Positions 27,361 through 34,454 of a stretch of DNA of 34,454 nt are shown here, piece after piece. The position numbers were made by a program, and so were the translations under genes. Under the pieces are notes generated by a model. It was not told the origin of the DNA. It made no database searches and saw only the letters and a list, made by a program, of their open reading frames with translations. The stretch's first letter is position 1. Each line of letters begins with the position of its first letter. This stretch comes from Fidelibacterota bacterium (GTDB lineage: Bacteria > Fidelibacterota > Marinisomatia > Marinisomatales > UBA1611): contig PBFM01000003.1 in the NCBI GenBank assembly GCA_002718655.1, positions 9,959-44,412 on the forward strand, written 5' to 3'.

Positions 27361-28317
27361 TTAATCCGATAGGTAATTTAAGTTTTCATTATTAAAGATG
27401 ATTGGTTCTATGCCATACCTTTTGAAGAGCTCAGATGAATCACAAACGCTGCCATTTACCAAATCATCAAGTTGATCTTTTCCAGCTGGAAACCATTTAA
27501 ATCTATCTAATAACCCAGCAATAAAAGAAATTAGAAAGATTGGTGCGGGTACCATAATCACACGTCTTTTAGTTACTTCTGCAATAGTTTTGATTATTTT
27601 ATTCCAACTCACTTCATCCTTACCCCCAACTTCCAATGTCTCACCTATGGCTTTATCATCTTTTAAAACATTTAAAATGATAGAGGCAACATCTTTTACA
27701 TGAACCATGGACAAACTATAATTACCAGCATCAAATGGACTTATCCCTTTAAAAAATGAAGGTGCGGGGAATGGTAAAAATTTTGGATATGGTAGGAGAC
27801 TTAACATTAATTTATCAAGCATCATACAAAATTCAGGTCTTTCATTGCCCCTTGGATTACCAAATAATGATGATGGACGAATAATAGTCCAATCAAGATT
27901 TGTATTTTTAATTGATTGCTCTGAAAGGTACTTAGCCTGCATATATTTAGAACCATTTGGATTAGGATTTGCACCTAATGCACTCATGAGGATAAATCTT
28001 TTGATACCATTTTTTTCTGCCAGACGCATTACCCTTTTTGAACCCTCAAACTGGAATCTTTCATTAGTAATGTTTTCAGAAGGGAATTCACGAATAAGCG
28101 CTATTAAATAAATAGCCGAATCACATCCTTTTAAAGTTTCATTAATTGAATTTTCATCTTCTATGTTTCCATATATAATTTCACATTTGTTTGGTTGTAT
28201 AACCTTGTCATCAGACCCTTCCCGTACCATGACGCGGGGAATCATACCATCAGATATAATGGAATCTATTATGTAAGACCCGGCGTAACCAGTGCCACCA
28301 AAAATAGCTACTTTCAT
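27361..28317 (-). CDS. NAD(P)H-binding SDR (complex I NDUFA9-like / atypical SDR)
   Basis: MKVAIFGGTGYAGSYIIDSI, YLIALIRE, FILMSALGANPNPNGSKYMQAKYLSEQSIKNTNLDWTIIRPSSLFG, MVHVKDVA. Confidence 0.87.
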   Translation of the reverse strand: MKVAIFGGTGYAGSYIIDSIISDGMIPRVMVREGSDDKVIQPNKCEIIYGNIEDENSINETLKGCDSAIYLIALIREFPSENITNERFQFEGSKRVMRLAEKNGIKRFILMSALGANPNPNGSKYMQAKYLSEQSIKNTNLDWTIIRPSSLFGNPRGNERPEFCMMLDKLMLSLLPYPKFLPFPAPSFFKGISPFDAGNYSLSMVHVKDVASIILNVLKDDKAIGETLEVGGKDEVSWNKIIKTIAEVTKRRVIMVPAPIFLISFIAGLLDRFKWFPAGKDQLDDLVNGSVCDSSELFKRYGIEPIIFNNENLNYLSD

Positions 28318-31300
28318 TAGTTTTGCTCCGTTTTTAAGATATATTTTTCTATGGTTAAATAAGAAACAGGAATCAAAAGAAGCGTAATACCAGTTGCAAA
28401 AATAACACCAAAAGCTAATGAAACAGCCATTGGAATCATAAACTGGGCCTGAGTACTTTTTTCCAATATTAGTGGAATTAACCCAACAAAAGTTGTCAGA
28501 GAAGTTAAAAAGATTGGACGAAATCTCCTTGGACCAGCTTCTAGAACTGCATCTTTTATAGAGTACCCTTCTCTTCGATAACGATTAATAAAATCAACCA
28601 TTACGAGGCTGTCATTTACTACAACTCCAGTTAATGCTACAATCCCCATAAGGGATAAAACAGAAAAGTTCATCCCTAATAGTAAATGACCAAGCAAAGC
28701 TCCTGTTAGTCCAAATGGAATCGATGACATAATAATCAAAGGTTGAAAGTAAGATTTGAATGGTATAGCGAGTAACATATAGACCACAATCATTGCTAAA
28801 ATAAAATTTTTACCTATTGATTTTAAGTTGTCAGCCTGTTCTTGCTGCTCACCTTCAAAATCATAAGAAAGCGAGCTATACTTTTGAAGCAGTTGTGGTA
28901 ATAATGAAGTAGTTATGGAGGCAATAACTTCATTACCAGTTGTCATTGACAAATCAACGTCTGCAGTGATGTTTATTGATCGCTTACGATCTTTTCGCTG
29001 AATAGATGCAAGCCCCTGTCCAATCTCTAAGCGAGCAATTTGCCTTACAGGAATTGTGAAACCACTAGGTGTGCTAATCATCATTTTTTCTAAATCAGAA
29101 ATGGATTTCCTATCATCTTCAGGGTATCGCACCACTACTTTTATTTCGTCTCTTCCTCGCTGGATACTTTGAACTTCTAGACCATAGAAGGCTTGCCTAA
29201 CCTGCGTTGCAACCATCATCATTGTAACTCCGTAATTTTTGGCTGCAGGAAGCAATTCTATATTTATCTCTTCCTTACCTAAATTGTAATTATCTTTTAC
29301 ATCAAAGACTCCAGGATATTGATTCAATTTAGCTTTCAATTCATCTTTGGCTGTTAATAGATCTTCTATATATTTACTTGATAATTGGATGTTAATTGGA
29401 TCTCCAGCAGAAAATAGACTTGAAAAAAATAATACATCTTTTGCACCTGGAATTACTGGCATTAGCTTTCTCCATCGCCTCACCACTTCTTCTGTGCTAA
29501 TCAATCTATCCTCGCCTGGCACTAACTCAAGGGCAACTTCTGCAACATTAGGACCTGCATAGAGGGCATTTAAATTCCCAGGCCCTCTTGAAGTCTTCGA
29601 TCTCATTGGCTGCCAACCAATAGTGGACAATCTATTTTTGATTGTCACCTCTCCATTTAGCTCTTTATTTAGGTCTTTTTCAAGTATACTTGCTGTCCTT
29701 TCAAGCTCAAGATAACCTTGGCGAGTTACATCAATAGGTGTACCGGATGGATACTCAATTGCACCAATTGCAAGATCCGCTTCAACAGCTGGGAAAAAAG
29801 TAAACTTTACTACACCTCCAGCTATTATTCCTATTGTTAAAATAAATATTCCTGCAGCAATGGATAATGAAGTAAACGGTCTGTCTATTGATTTTTTAAG
29901 AAACGGTTTATAAAAGTTAATGATTGTGTATGAAAGTCCAAAGATTAGCGTTGTTTGGAGGGATTCCCATTTTTCAGAAAGTAATCGAATGAATGCACTT
30001 TTAGGTTCTTTGTCTTTACTGTGAGCTAGGTGTGCAGGAAGAATCGTCAAACTTTCAAATAAAGACCAAAATAGCACCATTATAGTTATTAGCGGAAAGA
30101 TTCTCCATATTTCACCTATCTCACCATCAACTGAAAGCATAGGGGAAAATGTTACCATAGTTGTAAGGATTGCAAAGAATACCGGTGTCGCTACTTGCTT
30201 TGTAGCCTGGACTGCTGCTTCTTTTGGCTCAAGACCTCTTTCTCTAAAAAGTGCTACATTTTCTCCAACAACAATCGCATCATCTACTACGATACCCAAA
30301 ACTAATATAAACGTGAAAAGGGATAGCATATTTATGGAAAGATCCATCAAGGGCATAAAGAGAAAGCCTCCCATAAATGAGATGGGTATTCCAAGAGATA
30401 CCCAAAAAGCTAGTTTTGGCTTAAGAAAGAGTGCTAGTACAATAATAACTAATAGTAATCCGTAGCCCGCGTTTTTTGTCATCGTATCAATCCGACCTCT
30501 TAGAAGAAATGCCTCATCATCCCACGCTGTAACGCTGATATTGGCAGGTAGCTTTTGATTCTTTTCTTTGACGTACTTTTTTACAGACTCAGAAACATCA
30601 ATTGCGTTTTGATTACCAACTCGAAAAACTGTCAGCAAGTTTGCACTACTCCCATTAAAAAGGATGTCAAGTTCGTCAGAATCTATGAATCCATCTTTAA
30701 TGTCGCAGATGTCACCTAAATAAACAATCGAACCTCGATCATCAGTAATTATTGGTATTTGGGAAAAATCATCAATTTCATAACCTTGACTATTAGACCG
30801 TATCAATATTTCACCATCATTAGTTTTAATACTACCACTTGGAATATTTACAGACCAATTCTGAACAGCTTGAGATACTTGATAAAATGATAAGTTATAT
30901 TTTCTAAGCGTGTTTTCACTAATCTCAAGGGAAATCTCTTTATCTTTTCTAGCAACAAATTGTGTGTAAGTTATCTCAGGCAAGCCATCTATTTCATCCT
31001 TAATCTCAGCAGTAAGGTCTGATAATTCACTTTCACCCATATCACCATCAATAGCTACGGTAACAACAGGATTAGATCCAGCAAATTGTCTACATATTGG
31101 TCGCTCAACATTTTCGGGGAATGAATCAATAGCATCAATTTGAGCCTTTATCTTATCTAACATTTCATTGACATCTTGCCCAGGAATTAATTCTAAATTC
31201 ACGCTACCTACATTCTCAGATGCACTAGATGTAATTCTTTTCACTCCCTCTAACCCTTGAAGACGTTCTTCAATTTTTATGCAAATAGCGTTTTCTACAT

Positions 31301-31475
31301 CTATCGGTGATGCCCCAGGGTAAACGGCAGTCACATTAACTATATCAACAGATATTTCAGGAAAAACCTCCATTCTAAGTAATGGAACGGTTAATGCACC
31401 AGCGATAATTATGAACGCCATCATCAGATTAGCGGCTACACTATTATTCACAAACCATCTAATTAAACGTTCCAT
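28317..31475 (-). CDS. RND efflux transporter permease (AcrB/HAE family)
   Basis: 1052 aa; RWFVNNSVAANLMMAFIIIAG, VTAVYPGASPIDVENAICIKIEERLQGLEGVKRITS, GIVVDDAIVVGENV, GIVALTGVVVNDSLVMVDFINRYRREG, ILTTMVTFSPM. Confidence 0.95.
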   Translation of the reverse strand: MERLIRWFVNNSVAANLMMAFIIIAGALTVPLLRMEVFPEISVDIVNVTAVYPGASPIDVENAICIKIEERLQGLEGVKRITSSASENVGSVNLELIPGQDVNEMLDKIKAQIDAIDSFPENVERPICRQFAGSNPVVTVAIDGDMGESELSDLTAEIKDEIDGLPEITYTQFVARKDKEISLEISENTLRKYNLSFYQVSQAVQNWSVNIPSGSIKTNDGEILIRSNSQGYEIDDFSQIPIITDDRGSIVYLGDICDIKDGFIDSDELDILFNGSSANLLTVFRVGNQNAIDVSESVKKYVKEKNQKLPANISVTAWDDEAFLLRGRIDTMTKNAGYGLLLVIIVLALFLKPKLAFWVSLGIPISFMGGFLFMPLMDLSINMLSLFTFILVLGIVVDDAIVVGENVALFRERGLEPKEAAVQATKQVATPVFFAILTTMVTFSPMLSVDGEIGEIWRIFPLITIMVLFWSLFESLTILPAHLAHSKDKEPKSAFIRLLSEKWESLQTTLIFGLSYTIINFYKPFLKKSIDRPFTSLSIAAGIFILTIGIIAGGVVKFTFFPAVEADLAIGAIEYPSGTPIDVTRQGYLELERTASILEKDLNKELNGEVTIKNRLSTIGWQPMRSKTSRGPGNLNALYAGPNVAEVALELVPGEDRLISTEEVVRRWRKLMPVIPGAKDVLFFSSLFSAGDPINIQLSSKYIEDLLTAKDELKAKLNQYPGVFDVKDNYNLGKEEINIELLPAAKNYGVTMMMVATQVRQAFYGLEVQSIQRGRDEIKVVVRYPEDDRKSISDLEKMMISTPSGFTIPVRQIARLEIGQGLASIQRKDRKRSINITADVDLSMTTGNEVIASITTSLLPQLLQKYSSLSYDFEGEQQEQADNLKSIGKNFILAMIVVYMLLAIPFKSYFQPLIIMSSIPFGLTGALLGHLLLGMNFSVLSLMGIVALTGVVVNDSLVMVDFINRYRREGYSIKDAVLEAGPRRFRPIFLTSLTTFVGLIPLILEKSTQAQFMIPMAVSLAFGVIFATGITLLLIPVSYLTIEKYILKTEQN

Positions 31476-31480
31476 ATTAT

Positions 31481-32623
31481 TTAATTCAACTCAAAAGTTA
31501 CTTTTTTTCCATTAATAAGTGATGAGAGTCTTGTGATGAGCAATCTATCACCATTATTAAGACCTTCATCTATGAGCGCAAATTCATTTTCATATCTAAT
31601 TACATTGACTGGTCGATTGAAAATTGTTCTATTTGAATCAACAACCCATACGCTTCTGTCTCGAACTAAATTTCTTGGTAATACAAATATTTCATCAATT
31701 TCAATTCCGCTGATTTCAGCTTGAACAAACTGCCCTACCGTAACTAGTCTTGATTTAGTTTCTCCAATGTTATCGATTCTTGCTACTAGTGAACGCATTT
31801 TTGTTCTTGGATCGACCTCCGCCTCAGTTCTTATCACTCGACCTTGAAACTTTTCGTTTGCTAGATTAAATGTCACAGTAGGTTGTATAGATTCTGGTAT
31901 TTGTTTCCCATTAAACTCAAGTCCAATAAAAAATATATCTTGGTCTGCAACTGGCAAACGAATCTCATATATACTTGTGGAGTAAATATTACCTAACGGT
32001 GTTCCAGGAAATACGATGGTTCCTTCATCTATACTGCTATTCCTTACGCGACCAGTGAAAGGTGCTATACAAACTGTTCGACTAAGATTTCTTTTTGCTT
32101 GCTCAAGTTTTGCTTTTGCTGCTGCATACATTGCTTTTGCTTGAGCCATTTGTGGTTTCCTAAGAGTCAAACTACTCCCAGATCCTGCTCCTACTCTTTT
32201 CCATTCTATTTCTGCAAGTTCTGCTTCAGCCAATTCGCGCTCAAGATTAACCTCCGCGTTAAGAACTTGAGATTCAGCATTAATTAGAGCTAGTTCGTAA
32301 TCCCTCTTGTCCAGAATAATCAAAGTGTCACCTTTTTCAAAACTTGAACCAGGTTCCATTTTATTCGAAACCCATTCAATCCTTGAACTTAATTCTGATA
32401 GCATTGTCAATTCAGATTCAGGTTGAATGATACCTTGCGATGCAATCGTAGCATTGGTAGATATTGGGAGAATCATCATTGTTTCGACATAAGGCAGCTC
32501 TTCTTTCTTTTGTTCAGCTAATGCAACAGGTTTATTCATTATCAAAAAAGTAGAAACTACTAAACTAGAAATTATAGTAATCAATCCAATATGTTTTTTC
32601 GTTAATTGTTTTGCTTTATCCAT
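31481..32623 (-). CDS. RND efflux periplasmic adaptor subunit (membrane fusion protein)
   Basis: GIIQPESELTMLSELSSRIEWVSNKMEPGSSFEKGDTLIILDKRDYELAL, coiled hairpin, CIAPFTGRVRNSSIDEGTIVFPGTPLGNIYS. Confidence 0.92.
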   Translation of the reverse strand: MDKAKQLTKKHIGLITIISSLVVSTFLIMNKPVALAEQKKEELPYVETMMILPISTNATIASQGIIQPESELTMLSELSSRIEWVSNKMEPGSSFEKGDTLIILDKRDYELALINAESQVLNAEVNLERELAEAELAEIEWKRVGAGSGSSLTLRKPQMAQAKAMYAAAKAKLEQAKRNLSRTVCIAPFTGRVRNSSIDEGTIVFPGTPLGNIYSTSIYEIRLPVADQDIFFIGLEFNGKQIPESIQPTVTFNLANEKFQGRVIRTEAEVDPRTKMRSLVARIDNIGETKSRLVTVGQFVQAEISGIEIDEIFVLPRNLVRDRSVWVVDSNRTIFNRPVNVIRYENEFALIDEGLNNGDRLLITRLSSLINGKKVTFELN

Positions 32624-34073
32624 TGTTATCTAAATCTCCTCCAAGTGCAAGTATTAATGATAAACGATTTTCGATTCGTTGTCTTTTGAGGGTTAAATAT
32701 TGAGAACGAACATTGTTGTATTGTCTCTGAGAATTGAGCACAGATTCTAAAGTTGTGACACCTTTATCATATCTCTCTTTTGATAAGTTATAAGCATCTA
32801 AAGACTGTTGAACAGCATTGTTGATAGACTCTTGTTGAATTGATAGGGATTGATTAATCTGGAGCAGTTGTTCAACTTCAGAATAAGCATTTAATAGTCC
32901 CTTCAATAAATCTTTTTTTGCTTTTTCTTTCGATGATTCTCGAAATTTGACTGCAGATTTTAATTTTCCAGAATTAAAAATGGGAGTGGCTAAATTTAAA
33001 CCTATGCTCCATATCCCATAGTCTTCATTGAAGATATCATTTAATTTTTGCGCAGAGGTACCTGCAGAACCAGATATCGAAATCCCAGGTAACCGATTAC
33101 GCTTTGCCTGCATCAGTAAAAGACCTTCAGACTCAGTTTTAAGAAATAAACTCTTTAAATCTGGCCTTCTTATTATAATGTCTGCCGGAATAGCTTTTTC
33201 AATAATCGGTAATTTATCAGGTAGCGCTTTACTAGTAATCATTTGGCCTTTGGGGTATTTCCCTAATAAAGTTTCTAAGCGACGCCTAAGAGCACTTAGT
33301 TGAATCTTTCTTGTTTCAACCAGCACTCTTGATGTTGAAACTGAAGTTTCAGCTAAACGATAATCCAAGCTAGATTTTAATCCTTTTTCATACCTGTTTT
33401 TTACCAAATCTCTTATTTCGGTATAACTATTGTATGATTCTTGGGCTATTTTCATTTGTTCATAAGCTTCAACTGTCTGAAAATAGGATTGCGCTGCTCT
33501 TATGACTGATGAGAAGCCTAGATATGTTAAATCATAATTAATCGATTCATAATTTTTACCCGCGGCTATCTTTGCGTTACTTAACCTGCCCCAAATATCA
33601 ATCTCCCATTGCAAATTAAATCCTAACCCAGCAGTACTGTTTTCGAAGCTAATAATTTCACCTGATTGACCACCAAAAATTTCTCCAGCGGCATCTCCAA
33701 ATCCTGTCAAGTTTTGCATACTAGTATCCGCACGAATACTACTATTTATAGATGGTAGAATATTTGGACTATTGATTTTAGAATTATGGTAAGCCATTTT
33801 TTTGCTTTCTAGTATTGACTGGATGTCGGGGCTATTTTTTCGAAAATTAAATATAAAGTTTTCCAAATTTTCATCCTGAAAGATTTCCCACCATTTTCCA
33901 GCAATATCCTCACTTATTGGTATTGGTATTTGCCAAACATCTGGAATTTTTAACCCTATATCATCAACAGAAACAATTGCACGGTTTGAACAACTTTTAA
34001 AAATCAAGATGCTTAGAATTAGGAATCTAAAATTCAAAAAGTTGAAAAACGATTTAATCTGTTTCACTATCAA
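32616..34073 (-). CDS. TolC-like outer membrane efflux factor (NodT family lipoprotein)
   Basis: Lipobox-like FKSC near N-terminus; LQWEIDIWGRLSNAKIAA, PADIIIRRPDLKS, GLNLATPIFNSGKLKSAV, RYDKGVTTLESVLNSQRQY. Confidence 0.93.
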   Translation of the reverse strand: MIVKQIKSFFNFLNFRFLILSILIFKSCSNRAIVSVDDIGLKIPDVWQIPIPISEDIAGKWWEIFQDENLENFIFNFRKNSPDIQSILESKKMAYHNSKINSPNILPSINSSIRADTSMQNLTGFGDAAGEIFGGQSGEIISFENSTAGLGFNLQWEIDIWGRLSNAKIAAGKNYESINYDLTYLGFSSVIRAAQSYFQTVEAYEQMKIAQESYNSYTEIRDLVKNRYEKGLKSSLDYRLAETSVSTSRVLVETRKIQLSALRRRLETLLGKYPKGQMITSKALPDKLPIIEKAIPADIIIRRPDLKSLFLKTESEGLLLMQAKRNRLPGISISGSAGTSAQKLNDIFNEDYGIWSIGLNLATPIFNSGKLKSAVKFRESSKEKAKKDLLKGLLNAYSEVEQLLQINQSLSIQQESINNAVQQSLDAYNLSKERYDKGVTTLESVLNSQRQYNNVRSQYLTLKRQRIENRLSLILALGGDLDNNG

Positions 34074-34454
34074 GGTTTGTAATTATGTTCCGTAGTACAT
34101 TTTTAAATGTATTTATTTCATCTTCTGAAATTGCTTTTCTAGCTTCTTCTCTAGTTTTTTCCATAACAGGCAAAACATCATAGAAGAGTTGCTTACCGGC
34201 ATTTGTAAGAACAATTCTTTTAATCCTATGGTCTAACTGGTCTGCAATGCGTACCACTAAATTCTTTTTTTCTAAGGCATCAATTATTCGCGTTATACTT
34301 GTCTTATCCTTTAGGCATATCTCTCCTAACTCCTTCTGCGATGCTGACTCCAGCTGCCACACGGGGCCCAAAACCATCCATTGGTCGAGTGAAATATCTA
34401 CTCCCGAATCCATTGCATTTTGGACAAATCTTTTTGTCATAGCGCGATGTGCTG
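34054..34454 (-). CDS. MarR family transcriptional regulator, N-terminus beyond window edge
   Basis: DISLDQWMVLGPVWQLESASQKELGEICLKDKTSITRIIDALEKKNLVVRIADQLDHRIKRIVLTNAGKQL: MarR winged helix. The frame stays open through the window edge (AHRA before the annotated Met), so the true start is probably outside. Confidence 0.9.
   Translation of the reverse strand, partial: AHRAMTKRFVQNAMDSGVDISLDQWMVLGPVWQLESASQKELGEICLKDKTSITRIIDALEKKNLVVRIADQLDHRIKRIVLTNAGKQLFYDVLPVMEKTREEARKAISEDEINTFKNVLRNIITNLDSETD

Noticed and set aside
26044-33303. Other short ORFs within the TonB receptor, SDR, RND, MFP and TolC genes (e.g. 26044-26241, 26398-26580, 26772-26999, 27845-28111, 29347-29562, 31533-31724, 32099-32287, 33028-33303)
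   Set aside because: All nested within strongly supported CDSs in alternative frames or strands; treated as spurious.
1-34454. CRISPR arrays, transposases, prophage, toxin-antitoxin or known defence systems
   Set aside because: Looked for repeated spacer-like units, transposase/integrase motifs and small paired ORFs; none seen.

Overview
AT-rich bacterial window with almost all genes on the minus strand in long, compact, often overlapping operon-like runs. No mobile element, CRISPR array or classical defence locus was recognised. C-terminal 'YPNPFN' type IX (T9SS-like) sorting domains, a mitochondrial-like Si-citrate synthase and a TonB receptor/DUF4249 pair suggest an FCB-group bacterium, possibly Marinimicrobia-like (inference only). 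Main blocks, left to right: (1) lipB(partial)-lpdA-folE-queuosine precursor transporter-queD-like; (2) a tightly overlapping set of unknown 325-aa protein, MBL hydrolase, DUF309 and a degenerate receiver-like protein, downstream of a secreted set (lipoprotein, T9SS-tailed protein, S8 protease, M14 carboxypeptidase with dockerin-like tail) that is itself coupled to citrate synthase; (3) a surface-polymer-like block: LicC-like nucleotidyltransferase, three tandem CDP-glycerol glycerophosphotransferase-family proteins, MsbA-like ABC transporter, GNAT; (4) a plus-strand island with hemW, a zinc-ribbon membrane protein, grxD and tRNA-Glu, plus xth on the minus strand; (5) an apparent operon MarR-TolC-MFP-RND-SDR-TonB receptor-DUF4249. 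The best candidates for something undescribed are the three-transferase polymer block, the export/import operon at the right end, the overlapping MBL/DUF309/pseudo-receiver module, and the QueD-like protein with Asp in place of the catalytic Cys. All assignments come from reading motifs in the translations; no database searches were run.
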